A DNA stretch of 64,000 nt from Tenacibaculum holothuriorum (GTDB lineage Bacteria > Bacteroidota > Bacteroidia > Flavobacteriales > Flavobacteriaceae). Location of the stretch: NCBI RefSeq assembly GCF_002120225.1, contig NZ_LAPZ01000001.1:310001-374000 (forward strand), written 5' to 3'. A program made the translations under genes and the position numbers. Positions 1 to 9,457 of the stretch are shown here, one piece after another; position 1 is the first letter of the stretch; every line of letters begins with the position of its first letter. The notes under the pieces are model-generated. The model saw only the letters and a list, made by a program, of their open reading frames with translations. It made no database searches and had not been told where the DNA came from.

Positions 1-119
1 TCGAAAATGTAAAAAGACGTTTAAATTTACTATATCCAAATGAGTATGTATTAAATATTACTAACTTAGAAGAGGAATACAAAGTAAATTTATCAATAAA
101 CCTTATTAATAATAAATAA
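1..119 (+). CDS. Sensor histidine kinase (LytS/YehU type), C-terminal fragment
   Basis: The window opens inside a gene read in the frame beginning at base 3 and stopping at 117-119. The 38 visible residues contain NVKRRLNLLYP, typical of the C-terminal end of LytS-type (His_kinase/HATPase_c) sensor kinases. The response regulator gene starts 11 bp after the stop, so kinase and regulator form a two-gene operon. The kinase would phosphorylate the LytTR regulator at 131-814. Its sensing domain lies outside the window. The family call rests on the short motif plus the neighbour. Confidence 0.7.
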   Translation, partial: ENVKRRLNLLYPNEYVLNITNLEEEYKVNLSINLINNK

Positions 120-130
120 GACGAAAAAGA

Positions 131-814
131 ATGATTAAAGTAGGTATCATAGATGATGAGTTACTGGCACGTAAAATTTTAGAAGACTACTGCTCAAAAA
201 TTGACAATTTTGAGTTAGTGATTAGCACTGGTAACCCGTTGGAATTTATCAATTTTATTCAGCAACAGGAACTGGATCTTATATTCTTAGATATTGAAAT
301 GCCAGAACTTAATGGTATGGAAGTTTTGCGTTCTATGATAAATCCGCCAAAAGTGATTTTAACCACTGCTTATTCTGAATATGCTTTAGAAAGTTATAAT
401 TACGGTGTTGTAGATTATCTTTTAAAGCCAATTAAAATTGAACGTTTTCTAAAAGCGATTAATCGAGTTTCTGCTTCAAAAATAGTACCTAAAGAATCTA
501 GTAGTAATAAAGAACTTCAAATAAAGCACGATGGATTGCCTGTTAATATTCCATTAGAATCTATATTATACATCCAAAGTTTTGGCAACTACTTAAAGAT
601 TTTTACTGACGAGAGAATGTATTTAATTCAGGAAACACTTATTAATATTACTAAAGTGTTATCGAAAAATTTTCAAAGAACCCACAAATCCTACATTTCT
701 AATTTAGAACGTGTCACAAAAGCAACTAAATCTCATTTATTTATAAATAATTCTCAAATTCCAATCAGTTCGACGTATCGTGTTTTAGTAAATCAAAAAC
801 TAGAAGAATTATAG
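131..814 (+). CDS. LytTR-family response regulator transcription factor
   Basis: A 227-aa two-component regulator. Residues 1-120 form the receiver domain: acidic pair D8-D9, phosphoacceptor D54 in FLDIEMP, conserved T78 and K99 in LLKP. Residues about 130-227 form a LytTR DNA-binding domain (HDGLPVNIPLESILYIQSFGNYLKI, later FQRTHKSYISNL). It follows the kinase fragment by 11 bp. Such pairs in Bacteroidota typically control a few membrane or envelope genes. The target here is unknown; the CPBP protease that follows is convergent, so it is not in the same operon. Confidence 0.93.
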   Translation: MIKVGIIDDELLARKILEDYCSKIDNFELVISTGNPLEFINFIQQQELDLIFLDIEMPELNGMEVLRSMINPPKVILTTAYSEYALESYNYGVVDYLLKPIKIERFLKAINRVSASKIVPKESSSNKELQIKHDGLPVNIPLESILYIQSFGNYLKIFTDERMYLIQETLINITKVLSKNFQRTHKSYISNLERVTKATKSHLFINNSQIPISSTYRVLVNQKLEEL

Positions 815-821
815 TTATCTT

Positions 822-1676
822 TTATAAACCTTCAATTTTAGCTTTCCTTAAAAAATAAATTGCAAAAAATGTGGTAATAATCGGAATCATAAAACCATAT
901 TCGTCAATCCAAAAAGTAGAATTATCATTTGTAATAGTTAATGGAGTTGCTATTTTTTGAATAAAAATATTGTGAACTGAATGATATATAGCTGCTGGCC
1001 ATAAACTCTCTGATTTAAAAGTATAATAAGCTAGAATAACTGAAATCCCAATAATCATTATTGTAAATGCAGCTATATGTAAATACAAATGTTCCCCTCT
1101 ACCATAAATTAGGTTAATGATTGGATAATGCCATACAGCCCAAATAACTCCACTAACCAAAGAAAGCATTCTAAACGACATTACTTTTCTTAATTCAAAA
1201 ATTAAAAAACCTCTCCACCCTATTTCTTCCCCTAATGTTGAACCAAGGTTTTTAACAACACCAACAGTTAGTAATAAAAAAATCATTAATCCAATAACCA
1301 AACTCTGGTTTGCTTCCTCAAGTCCTAACTCTTCACTCCAGCGAGTAACTCTTTCTAGACTAAAAAAATCTCCAAAACCAAATATCCATATAAAAAAATA
1401 AGCTAATGTTACATAAAGTATTGGTGTTAAATAAGAAAGCTTTAAATATTTTAAACTTTTTAATTTCCAAGGTAAAACTGATAGCTTTTTCCCTTTTACA
1501 AGTAACGTAGCAAAAGTAGCTAATGACGGAGATATCATTAAAACTCCAACATACATACTGGTTGGGTTTAATTTTAAAATTGCATAATATGCAATTGTAC
1601 TAAACAATGTTAAAAATAAAAGAAATATTCCAATAGTGCTCCAAGCTTCTTTTTTATTAATTGAATTAGTAGTCAT
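822..1676 (-). CDS. CPBP family intramembrane metalloprotease
   Basis: A 284-aa polytopic membrane protein with about eight hydrophobic segments. It carries the CPBP (CAAX protease and bacteriocin-processing) signature: E150-E151 with R155 in EEIGWRG, H183 in AVWHYP, and H232/N236 in YHSVHNIF. These are the presumed metal-binding and catalytic residues within the membrane. Bacterial members are linked to self-immunity against bacteriocins or to protein processing; the substrate cannot be read from the sequence. It converges on the LytTR regulator gene with only 7 bp between the two stops. Confidence 0.9.
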   Translation of the reverse strand: MTTNSINKKEAWSTIGIFLLFLTLFSTIAYYAILKLNPTSMYVGVLMISPSLATFATLLVKGKKLSVLPWKLKSLKYLKLSYLTPILYVTLAYFFIWIFGFGDFFSLERVTRWSEELGLEEANQSLVIGLMIFLLLTVGVVKNLGSTLGEEIGWRGFLIFELRKVMSFRMLSLVSGVIWAVWHYPIINLIYGRGEHLYLHIAAFTIMIIGISVILAYYTFKSESLWPAAIYHSVHNIFIQKIATPLTITNDNSTFWIDEYGFMIPIITTFFAIYFLRKAKIEGL

Positions 1677-1730
1677 TTTCTATTTATTAGTTATTTAAAA
1701 AAGACGAAGATTAGGAATGTTTGTTACATA

Positions 1731-1760
1731 GAAAAACCCATTCCTTTCGAAATGGGTTTA
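1731..1760 (-). terminator. Intrinsic terminator after the SF2 helicase gene
   Basis: AAACCCATT (1734-1742) pairs with AATGGGTTT (1751-1759). Read on the minus strand, the hairpin is followed by a T-run (the A-run at 1732-1736). It lies just past the stop of the helicase gene at 1768. Confidence 0.7.
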
Positions 1761-1767
1761 TTTTATG

Positions 1768-3339
1768 CTATTCTTCTTCTGGTGGTGGATGTCCATGAAT
1801 TTGTTCATACACTTCGTCGAAGTTATTACGTAAATATGCGTTTAACTTTTTTCTGTAATCGTCACGTAACCAATCTATAAAATTATGTGTGCTCTTACAT
1901 ATACATTTAGAATATCTGTGAATTCTATCATCAATATCACTTCCAAGCTTCTTTGCTAAGATCAATGCATCAAAAACATCTTCACTGTTTTCAATACACA
2001 TTTTTGCATGATGTTCAATTGATTTTTCTAATACTTTTTTTGAAGATTGTCCAGATTGAATTGTTTGTGTATACACTTTCTTTACATCAAAATATAAATC
2101 TTCAGAATTGGCGAATTCTTTTTTAACATCTGCAGGTAATTCATATCTAAATGTATTTTCAATTTCTTCATCAGACAATAAATTATCTAAATAGAAATTA
2201 GGTGCTCTAAACATTTTTTGCCAATCTAAATCTGCCCCCCAAGGACCAAAACGATGGAAGTTATTCCCTAAATCAATTACATTAAATGTAGGCTTGTTTG
2301 GTAAGATACGAGATCCTCTACCAATCATTTGATAGTATAAGGTCAACGACTTGGTAGCTCTATTTAAAATAATAGAGCCTACAGTTGGTTCATCAAACCC
2401 AGTAGTTAAGATACTTACCGACGTTAAAATTGCATTAGGAGTTTCTTTAAACCACTTTAAAATTGCATCACGCTCTTTTTTAGAGTTTGTATTATCTAAG
2501 TGTGCAATTGGATATCCTGCTCTTCTAAAAGTATCATATACGTGTAAAGAAGTATTAATACCATTGTTAAATATTAATGTTTTAGTATTCTTTGCACGCT
2601 CTTCGTAAGCTCTTAAAAGCTTACTTAACATATCTGAATTTGTATATAAATCTTCTGAAGATTTAACTGTATAATCTCCATTTGCTCCTACTTCTAAAGA
2701 AGTTAATCCAACATTGTATGAATATACTTCAGAACGAGCTAAATATTCATTTTCTATTAATGAAGCAATAGACTCTCCCACCAATAATTCATCATAATTC
2801 TGATTCATTGGTAATTTAATATTTGAACTTAAAGGAGTTGCTGTTACACCTAAAATGAACGACTTATTAAAGTATTTAAATAGCTTCGTAAATGAATTAT
2901 AGTGAGCTTCATCAATAATAACTAAACCAACATCAGAAATATCAAGCATATCGTCATTTAAGCGATTGTTTAATGTTTCAACCATAGCAACAAAACAATC
3001 GTAATCTGCTTGGTCGTCTAAACTAGCTTTACTATCAATAATTTTGTTTTCTACTTCAAACTCACCAAGCATTCGAGCTGTTTGCTTACAAAGCTCAATA
3101 CGGTGCGTCATAATTAAAACCTTCTTCTGATAGTGTTTTAAATACTGACGAGTAATTTCAGAAAATATTACGGTCTTACCTCCTCCTGTTGGAAGCTGAT
3201 ACAATAAGTGATAATTTTCGGGGGCATTTTCAAAAGCCTTGAAAATTCTGTGTAAAGCGTCTTTTTGGTAATTATATAAATCTTTACCTACTTTTTTAAC
3301 GGATATATTTTCGCTCAATTTATTTGGATTTTGAAGCAT
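1768..3339 (-). CDS. DEAD/DEAH box (SF2) helicase
   Basis: A 523-aa superfamily 2 ATPase of the RadD/Type III restriction-like class. Visible motifs in order: Walker A PTGGGKT (50-56), motif Ia IMTHR, DEAH box (143-146), motif III GVTATP, then a second RecA-like lobe with TGFDEP and the arginine-finger motif QMIGRGSR. The C-terminal ~150 residues are not recognised and include a cluster of Cys residues (SKCICKS). No methylase or specificity gene is adjacent, so a restriction role is not supported. A solitary DNA repair or remodelling helicase is the better guess. ATG start; own terminator. Confidence 0.85.
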   Translation of the reverse strand: MLQNPNKLSENISVKKVGKDLYNYQKDALHRIFKAFENAPENYHLLYQLPTGGGKTVIFSEITRQYLKHYQKKVLIMTHRIELCKQTARMLGEFEVENKIIDSKASLDDQADYDCFVAMVETLNNRLNDDMLDISDVGLVIIDEAHYNSFTKLFKYFNKSFILGVTATPLSSNIKLPMNQNYDELLVGESIASLIENEYLARSEVYSYNVGLTSLEVGANGDYTVKSSEDLYTNSDMLSKLLRAYEERAKNTKTLIFNNGINTSLHVYDTFRRAGYPIAHLDNTNSKKERDAILKWFKETPNAILTSVSILTTGFDEPTVGSIILNRATKSLTLYYQMIGRGSRILPNKPTFNVIDLGNNFHRFGPWGADLDWQKMFRAPNFYLDNLLSDEEIENTFRYELPADVKKEFANSEDLYFDVKKVYTQTIQSGQSSKKVLEKSIEHHAKMCIENSEDVFDALILAKKLGSDIDDRIHRYSKCICKSTHNFIDWLRDDYRKKLNAYLRNNFDEVYEQIHGHPPPEEE

Positions 3340-3384
3340 ACAAAAGTACCACCATTCCTTAGAAAATAGAAGAAAAAATGCAAT

Positions 3385-3783
3385 TTATTTTACAAAAGAA
3401 ATCAACGGTATTTCTAAAATACCATAATGAGAAGCGTGAGCAACTGCTTCTCCGTTTTTAATTACCAGTAATTGAGGAGATTGATGTAATACTTGAAACT
3501 CATAGCCTACTTCATTAGAAATCTCTCGATAACTCAATAAATCTAAATAGTACACTTTTAAATCTTTCATTTCTTTAGTAAATGATTCTTCAAATTTTCT
3601 GATAACCATACTACTTATTCCACAACGGGTAGAATGTTTAAAAATTAAGATAGGTTCTTTTTTCGAAGCGGCTTTAATTTCTTTGAGTTGTTCTAACGAT
3701 TTTAAAGGTCTCCAATTTATAAATAACTGTTTCTCTTCTTTTGTTTTTTTTGAACTTCCAAATATTGAATTTAATATTCCCAT
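3385..3783 (-). CDS. ytxJ: Bacillithiol system redox-active protein YtxJ
   Basis: A 132-aa monothiol thioredoxin-fold protein of the YtxJ (DUF2847) family. The single conserved cysteine C54 sits in STRCGISSMV, where family members have TxCPIS, followed by the cis-Pro strand HQSPQLLVIKNGE. The family is proposed to de-bacillithiolate proteins in organisms that make bacillithiol. A bacillithiol-S-transferase-like yfiT lies at 23768 in this window, which fits. The gene is divergent from clpB across a 148-bp region holding an inverted repeat. Function is inferred from the family only. Confidence 0.85.
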   Translation of the reverse strand: MGILNSIFGSSKKTKEEKQLFINWRPLKSLEQLKEIKAASKKEPILIFKHSTRCGISSMVIRKFEESFTKEMKDLKVYYLDLLSYREISNEVGYEFQVLHQSPQLLVIKNGEAVAHASHYGILEIPLISFVK

Positions 3784-3836
3784 TTTACTAATTTACGTTT
3801 CTTTCTAAGTCGATAATCATTCAAAAACCTTTCATT

Positions 3837-3882
3837 CAGTCAAAAAGACAGTGAAAATTTAAAAAAAAAGACATTTTGACTG
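3837..3882. promoter_or_regulatory. Inverted repeat in the ytxJ-clpB divergent region
   Basis: CAGTCAAAA (3837-3845) and TTTTGACTG (3874-3882) form a perfect 9-bp inverted repeat with a 28-bp spacer. The related string AAAAGACA occurs twice inside it. The right arm ends just upstream of the predicted clpB -33 element, a position suited to a repressor or activator of the chaperone gene. No CIRCE element is present. Confidence 0.4.
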
Positions 3883-3887
3883 TTTTT

Positions 3888-3918
3888 TTGTTCATTATTT
3901 TGATTGGTATTGAATTTG
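3888..3918 (+). promoter_or_regulatory. Predicted clpB promoter (Bacteroidota type)
   Basis: TTG at 3888-3890, 20-bp spacer, then TGAATTTG at 3911-3918. This matches the Bacteroidota TTG-N(17-23)-TAnnTTTG primary promoter with one mismatch. The clpB ATG is at 3932, so the mRNA leader would be very short. Confidence 0.4.
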
Positions 3919-3931
3919 AAATCCCCAAAGC

Positions 3932-6535
3932 ATGAATTTTAACAATTATACAATAAAATCACAAGAAACCATACAACAAGCGCAACAGTTAGCGCAAAGC
4001 TATGGGCATAATCAAATAGAAAATGAGCACATTTTTAAAGCCATTTCTTTGGTTGATGAAAATGTGTTACCATTTATATTAAAAAAACTCAACATTAATA
4101 GTAATGTTGTACAGCAAATTTTAGACAAACAATTAGAAAGTTTTGCTAAAGTTTCTGGTGCCGAATTAATGCTTTCTAGAGAGGCGGGAAAAACCTTAAA
4201 TGAAGCATCTATTATTGCTAAAAAAATGAACGATGAATACGTTTCTATCGAACATTTAATATTAGCTATTGTAAAATCTAAAAGAGGTATTGGGCAAGCA
4301 TTACGTGATCAAGGAGCCACTGAAAAATTAGTAATGGCTGCTATTGAAGAATTACGTAAAGGAGATCGTGTTACTTCACAATCTGCTGAAGACACCTACA
4401 ATTCTTTAAATAAATATGCGAAGAATTTAAATCAATTAGCACAAGACGGAAAGTTAGACCCAGTAATAGGTAGAGATGAAGAGATTCGTCGTTTATTACA
4501 AATATTATCGCGTAGAACAAAAAACAATCCGATTTTGGTTGGTGAACCTGGTACAGGTAAAACTGCTATTGCCGAAGGATTAGCACATAGAATTATCCGT
4601 GGCGATGTTCCTGAAAACTTAAAAGAAAAACAAATATTTTCTTTAGATATGGGAGCCTTAATTGCAGGTGCTAAATATAAGGGAGAATTTGAAGAACGTT
4701 TAAAATCGGTTGTAAAAGAAGTAACAACTTCTGATGGAGACATTGTACTTTTTATTGATGAAATCCACACCTTAGTAGGTGCTGGTGGCGGACAAGGTGC
4801 TATGGATGCAGCTAATATTTTAAAACCTGCCTTAGCTCGTGGAGAGTTACGTGCTATTGGAGCCACTACTCTAGATGAATATCAAAAATATTTTGAAAAG
4901 GATAAAGCTTTAGAACGTCGTTTTCAAAAAGTAATGGTGGATGAACCAGATACTGAAAGTGCTATTTCTATTCTTAGAGGAATTAAAGATAAATACGAAA
5001 CACACCATAAAGTTCGTATTAAAGATGAAGCTATTATTGGAGCTGTAGAATTAAGTCAACGTTATATTACCAATCGTTTTTTACCAGATAAAGCTATTGA
5101 TTTAATGGACGAAGCTGCTTCCAAATTACGTATGGAAATCAATTCTAAACCTGAAGAATTAGACGTTTTAGATCGTAAAATAATGCAGCTAGAAATTGAA
5201 ATTGAAGCAATTAAACGTGAAAATGATGAGGCTAAATTAAAATCGTTAAATGCTGATTTAGCCAATTTAAAAGAAGAGCGTAACGAGATTAATGCCAAAT
5301 GGCAATCAGAAAAAAGTGTGGTTGATACTGTTCAACAATTAAAAACAGATATTGAAAACTACAAACTAGAAGCTGAAAAAGCAGAACGTCAAGGTGATTA
5401 CGGTAAAGTAGCTGAAATACGTTATGGTAAGATTAAAGAAGCGCAAGAAGCACTTGAAAAACAGCAAGAAATTTTAGCCAATCAAAGTGAAAATGCTTTA
5501 ATAAAAGAAGAAGTAACTTATGATGATATTGCTGAAGTAGTTGCTAAATGGACAGGAGTTCCAGTAACTAAAATGTTACAATCTGAACGTGAAAAATTAT
5601 TGAGACTAGAAGATGAATTGCACAAACGTGTAGTTGGACAAGAAGAAGCTATTGAAGCGGTTTCTGATGCTGTACGTCGTTCAAGAGCTGGGTTACAAAA
5701 TCCGAATAAACCAATCGGTTCTTTCTTATTCTTAGGAACTACAGGGGTTGGTAAAACTGAGCTTGCAAAAGCATTGGCAGATTATTTATTCGACGATGAA
5801 AATGCTATGACTCGTATTGATATGAGTGAATATCAAGAGCGTCATTCAGTAAGCCGTTTAGTTGGAGCACCTCCAGGATATGTAGGTTATGATGAAGGTG
5901 GTCAATTAACAGAAGCTGTTCGTAGAAAACCGTATTCTGTTGTGTTATTAGACGAAATTGAAAAAGCACACCCAGATACGTTTAATATTTTATTACAAGT
6001 ATTAGATGAAGGTAGATTGACCGATAATAAAGGTCGTGTAGCAGATTTTAAGAACACAATTATTATCATGACCTCAAACATGGGAAGTCATATCATTCAA
6101 GAGAAATTTGAAAATATGAAGGGTGATATTCATACTACTATGGATCTTGCCAAAACTGAAGTTCTTGGATTGTTGAAACAAACAGTACGTCCAGAGTTTT
6201 TAAATAGAATTGATGATATTATTATGTTTACTCCATTATCTGAAGACAACATTAAGCAAATTGTAAAATTACAGTTGAATAGTGTTAAAAAGATGATTGC
6301 TGAACAAAATATCACATTAGATGCAACTGATGAAGCTATTGATTATTTAGCGAAGAAAGGATATCAGCCAGAATTTGGTGCACGTCCTGTGAAGAGAGTA
6401 ATTCAAAAAGAAGTTTTAAATCAATTATCTAAAGAGATATTATCAGGAAAAGTAACCACAGATAGTATTATTTTATTAGATGCTTTTGATGATCAATTGG
6501 TGTTTAGAAATCAATCGAATCTTGTGGAGAGTTAA
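3932..6535 (+). CDS. clpB: ATP-dependent chaperone ClpB
   Basis: An 867-aa Hsp100 disaggregase of normal family length. Order: Clp N-domain (1-145), first AAA+ module with Walker A GEPGTGKT (about 205-212) and Walker B LFIDEIH, a long middle-domain coiled coil (about 400-525), second AAA+ module with Walker A GTTGVGKT (about 602-609) and LLDEIEKAHPD, then the Clp D2-small domain. The middle domain and the absence of a ClpP-binding IGF/L loop identify ClpB rather than ClpA or ClpC. It works in the cytosol with DnaK to resolve aggregates. ATG start immediately follows a likely promoter and a candidate operator. Confidence 0.97.
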   Translation: MNFNNYTIKSQETIQQAQQLAQSYGHNQIENEHIFKAISLVDENVLPFILKKLNINSNVVQQILDKQLESFAKVSGAELMLSREAGKTLNEASIIAKKMNDEYVSIEHLILAIVKSKRGIGQALRDQGATEKLVMAAIEELRKGDRVTSQSAEDTYNSLNKYAKNLNQLAQDGKLDPVIGRDEEIRRLLQILSRRTKNNPILVGEPGTGKTAIAEGLAHRIIRGDVPENLKEKQIFSLDMGALIAGAKYKGEFEERLKSVVKEVTTSDGDIVLFIDEIHTLVGAGGGQGAMDAANILKPALARGELRAIGATTLDEYQKYFEKDKALERRFQKVMVDEPDTESAISILRGIKDKYETHHKVRIKDEAIIGAVELSQRYITNRFLPDKAIDLMDEAASKLRMEINSKPEELDVLDRKIMQLEIEIEAIKRENDEAKLKSLNADLANLKEERNEINAKWQSEKSVVDTVQQLKTDIENYKLEAEKAERQGDYGKVAEIRYGKIKEAQEALEKQQEILANQSENALIKEEVTYDDIAEVVAKWTGVPVTKMLQSEREKLLRLEDELHKRVVGQEEAIEAVSDAVRRSRAGLQNPNKPIGSFLFLGTTGVGKTELAKALADYLFDDENAMTRIDMSEYQERHSVSRLVGAPPGYVGYDEGGQLTEAVRRKPYSVVLLDEIEKAHPDTFNILLQVLDEGRLTDNKGRVADFKNTIIIMTSNMGSHIIQEKFENMKGDIHTTMDLAKTEVLGLLKQTVRPEFLNRIDDIIMFTPLSEDNIKQIVKLQLNSVKKMIAEQNITLDATDEAIDYLAKKGYQPEFGARPVKRVIQKEVLNQLSKEILSGKVTTDSIILLDAFDDQLVFRNQSNLVES

Positions 6536-6559
6536 TAGGTTAGTTTATAGTTAATAAAT

Positions 6560-6597
6560 AATAGCCAATACTTAAAAAGTATTGGCTATTATTATTT
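6560..6597 (+). terminator. Intrinsic terminator after clpB
   Basis: A 14-bp perfect stem, AATAGCCAATACTT (6560-6573) with its complement (6577-6590), followed by ATTATTTTAT. The stem is symmetrical, so it can also serve the convergent OmpW-like gene. Confidence 0.8.
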
Positions 6598-6620
6598 TAT
6601 AATGACTCTTCAATGAATAA

Positions 6621-7256
6621 TTAAAATCTCATACCTAGACCGAATCCTATTAATAATGGATTAATATCGACATCGGCAGGAACAGTTGCTGCACCAGCAT
6701 TTACTGTTACGTCTGTGTTTAAACCAATGTATTTAGCGTCTAAATTTAAAAACCATGTATCGTCTAAATCATAATCGAATCCTACTTGAAAAGCATATCC
6801 AAACGAGTTTTTATAATCTACATCTACAACAGCTCCAGGATCTGCGTTATAAAAAATCGTATAATTTGCACCAGCACCAACATATGGTCTAAAATTTTCT
6901 AAATTAAAATGATACTGAACTGTTAATGTTGGAGGTAACAACCAAACATGACCTAAATCTACATTTCCTAAAGTTGTTTTAACTGCTTTTACATCGTGTT
7001 TTGTTGTACCCAAAATTAATTCCGTCGAAATATTTTCAGTAAAAAAATACGTAAAATCTAATTCAGGAATAAACGACTTGCTTATTTCTACATCACCTCC
7101 TATTGTACCAATTGTTGCAGATTCGTTTGGTAAAACTGTTACCCATCTAAATCTTGCTTGCCACTTTTTAAAATCGTTATTTTTAGTTGTTTCTTGTGCA
7201 TTTATATTATTAAAAAATAATAGAGCTAAAACCAAACTTGATATAACTTTTCTCAT
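6621..7256 (-). CDS. OmpW family outer membrane protein
   Basis: A 211-aa protein with an N-terminal signal peptide (MRKVISSLVLALLFFNNINAQ) and the OmpW-type eight-strand barrel pattern: RFRWVTVLPNES near the N-terminus, then FTYFFTENISTELILG, LPPTLTVQYHF, FRPYVGAGANYT and the C-terminal GFGLGMRF ending in an aromatic residue. The ATG at 7254-7256 was chosen because the 16 residues upstream of it have no signal character. OmpW proteins form narrow hydrophobic channels in the outer membrane. Single-gene unit. Confidence 0.87.
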   Translation of the reverse strand: MRKVISSLVLALLFFNNINAQETTKNNDFKKWQARFRWVTVLPNESATIGTIGGDVEISKSFIPELDFTYFFTENISTELILGTTKHDVKAVKTTLGNVDLGHVWLLPPTLTVQYHFNLENFRPYVGAGANYTIFYNADPGAVVDVDYKNSFGYAFQVGFDYDLDDTWFLNLDAKYIGLNTDVTVNAGAATVPADVDINPLLIGFGLGMRF

Positions 7257-7371
7257 AATTTTGAATTTAAATATTGTATTTATTTTAAGCAAAATTACCT
7301 TCAAAGTTTACCTTAAAAGCTGATTAAAGTCATAGAATATTATTTATTAATTATGCTTTAGTTTGATTTTA

Positions 7372-7402
7372 AAAATAAAAAAAGTACTAAAAGCACTTTT
7401 TA
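7372..7402 (-). terminator. Intrinsic terminator overlapping the cca stop codon
   Basis: On the minus strand AAAAAGTGCT pairs with AGTACTTTTT (plus coordinates 7401-7392 and 7388-7379) with one G-U pair, followed by a T-rich tail. The cca stop codon (7400-7402) lies at the base of the stem. Confidence 0.6.
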
Positions 7403-8818
7403 TTGTTGTTGTAAACCTAATTTCTTTCCCTTCTCAATCATAAAATCGTATGAAGCTTGATATTCATTAGGAATTTTGCCATCTAAAATGGCTTCTTTTA
7501 TAGCTTCTTTAATTTGCCCGATTTCTCTACATGGTTTTAAATTAAAGGTTTTCATAATTTCTTCACCTGTAATTGGGGGCTGAAAATTACGAACTCTATC
7601 TCGTTCTTCTACTTCTTTAATCTTTTGACGAACTATTTCAAAATTTTTATGGTAACGAGCAAATTTCTTAGGATTTTTTGTTGTTATATCTGCTTCACAA
7701 AGTGTCATTAAACTATCTACATCATCTCCTGCATCAAAAATGAGTCTTCTCACAGCAGAATCCGTAACTTCAGTAGCCAAAACAATTGGTCGAGAGCTTA
7801 ACAGTACCATTTTTTGTACAAATTTCATTTTATTATTCAAAGGCATTTTTAAACGTTTGAATAATTTGTAAACCATTTTAGAACCTACGAATTCATGTGC
7901 GTGAAATGTCCAACCTTGCTTTTTATGAAATTTTTTGGTAGGTGCCTTTCCAATATCATGTAATAAAGCTGCCCAACGCAACCAAACATCATCTGTATTT
8001 ACAGCTATATTATCAACTACTTCTAGGCTATGATAAAAGTTGTCTTTGTGTTTTTGTCCTTCTACCTCTTCTACTCCTTTTAAAGCAATTAATTCAGGAA
8101 GTATTCTTTTTAGCAAAGTAGTTTTATGTAATAATAAAAAGCCAATAGAAGGTTTTGGAGAAGCTAAAATTTTATTCAACTCTACTACTATTCGTTCTCT
8201 TGTAATAATATCTATTCTTGCTGCATTCTTTTTTATTGAATTCAAAGAATTCTCTTCAATTGTAAAATTTAATTGAGTAGCAAAACGAATAGCACGCATC
8301 ATACGTAAAGGATCGTCAGAATAGGTTACATCTGGTTCTAAAGGAGTTCTGATGATTTTGTTTTCTAAATCTTGAATTCCATTAAAAGGATCTAATAACA
8401 AACCAAAATTATCTTCATTCAAACTTAATGCTAATGCATTTATGGTAAAATCTCTTCTATTTTGATCGTCTTGTAGAGTACCTTCTTCAACTTGAGGATT
8501 TCTACTGTCTTCTGTATAAGATTCTTTTCTTGCTCCAACAAACTCAATTTCAACTTCTTTATAACGTAACATTGCTGTTCCGTAGGTTTTAAAAACCTGA
8601 ACTTTTGGTTTGTTTGGTAATAACGACGCAACTTTTTGAGCTAATTCTATTCCGCTTCCTACAGCTACTACATCTATATCTTTAGCAGTTCCTCTTTTTA
8701 GTATAAAATCACGTACAAAACCACCTATTACATAACTTTCTAGTTGTAATTCTTTGGCAGCTTTTGAAATGTATTGAAATATATCAGCAGAAAGTGCTTC
8801 TTTGTAAAATTGTTGCAT
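7400..8818 (-). CDS. cca: CCA-adding tRNA nucleotidyltransferase with HD domain
   Basis: A 472-aa class II nucleotidyltransferase. Motifs: GGFVRDFIL (about 32-40), catalytic DID (47-49), RRDFTINAL (about 121-129), the RNA-binding segment [14 protein letters not shown], and a C-terminal HD domain ([18 protein letters not shown]). It adds or repairs the 3' CCA of tRNAs in the cytosol; the HD domain in related enzymes has phosphohydrolase activity. The Sua5/YrdC gene begins 4 bp upstream in the same direction, so two tRNA-maturation genes form an operon. Confidence 0.93.
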   Translation of the reverse strand: MQQFYKEALSADIFQYISKAAKELQLESYVIGGFVRDFILKRGTAKDIDVVAVGSGIELAQKVASLLPNKPKVQVFKTYGTAMLRYKEVEIEFVGARKESYTEDSRNPQVEEGTLQDDQNRRDFTINALALSLNEDNFGLLLDPFNGIQDLENKIIRTPLEPDVTYSDDPLRMMRAIRFATQLNFTIEENSLNSIKKNAARIDIITRERIVVELNKILASPKPSIGFLLLHKTTLLKRILPELIALKGVEEVEGQKHKDNFYHSLEVVDNIAVNTDDVWLRWAALLHDIGKAPTKKFHKKQGWTFHAHEFVGSKMVYKLFKRLKMPLNNKMKFVQKMVLLSSRPIVLATEVTDSAVRRLIFDAGDDVDSLMTLCEADITTKNPKKFARYHKNFEIVRQKIKEVEERDRVRNFQPPITGEEIMKTFNLKPCREIGQIKEAIKEAILDGKIPNEYQASYDFMIEKGKKLGLQQQ

Positions 8819-8822
8819 ACAA

Positions 8823-9380
8823 TTATTCTCTAATCACAATAATATCATCTCCTTCAATTTTTAAAATAGTCGATGATTTTTCGTTTACTTTATCTTGCTG
8901 CAAATTTACCACATAATCTACACTCTTTAAAATGGCTTCACTAATTTCTGAAAATGTTTTTGGTGTAGGCTCTCCACTAATATTTGCAGAAGTAGACACA
9001 ATTGGTTTTCCAAAAGATTCTATTAATTGAATACAAAACTCATTTTCAGGAATTCTTATAGCTATCGTATTATCTTTTGCTATGGTATTTGGAGCCAATC
9101 CTATAGGATTATTATAAATAATGGTTGTGGGCTTTGTAGATTCTTTTAAAATATCTAATGCTTTTTGTGGAATATTATTTATATATTCTTTCAGCATTTC
9201 TATTGAAGAAACCAAAATAATTAAACTTTTAGATTCTTCTCTGTCCTTTATTGAATAAATCTTTTTTACAGCGTTATTATTTGTAGCATCACACCCAAGC
9301 CCCCAAACAGTATCTGTTGGATACAGTATCGTGTTTCCTTCTTTTAATTGTAAATTAATATTTGAAATATTTTTTATCAT
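8823..9380 (-). CDS. L-threonylcarbamoyladenylate synthase (Sua5/YrdC family)
   Basis: About 185 aa. It shows the YrdC-domain signatures [13 protein letters not shown] near the N-terminus, [26 protein letters not shown] and [14 protein letters not shown]. It makes threonylcarbamoyl-AMP for t6A37 modification of ANN-decoding tRNAs. The ATG at 9378-9380 (MIKNISNIN) is preferred over an upstream in-frame extension that lacks family similarity. Co-directional with cca (4-bp gap) and divergent from the GT2 gene that lacks a normal start codon. Confidence 0.9.
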   Translation of the reverse strand: MIKNISNINLQLKEGNTILYPTDTVWGLGCDATNNNAVKKIYSIKDREESKSLIILVSSIEMLKEYINNIPQKALDILKESTKPTTIIYNNPIGLAPNTIAKDNTIAIRIPENEFCIQLIESFGKPIVSTSANISGEPTPKTFSEISEAILKSVDYVVNLQQDKVNEKSSTILKIEGDDIIVIRE

Positions 9381-9457
9381 TGATATTACAATTTCTAAAA
9401 AAAAATTAAGTTTGTATTTAACATTATAATAGCAAACATACAATTATCAAAACGAAA

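Noticed and set aside
1768-3339. Restriction-modification helicase
   Set aside because: The fold would allow a type III/I-like helicase, but no methylase, specificity or nuclease gene is adjacent.
3837-3900. CtsR-type heptad operator upstream of clpB
   Set aside because: AGTCAAA and a near repeat are present, but the spacing is wrong and CtsR is not expected in Bacteroidota.
4432-4866. Long antisense open frame inside clpB
   Set aside because: It is the complement of a codon-biased conserved gene; the protein has no recognisable domain and no start signal. The same applies to antisense frames in pyrD (25974-26291), pheT (27751-28095) and PIG-L (56164-56418).
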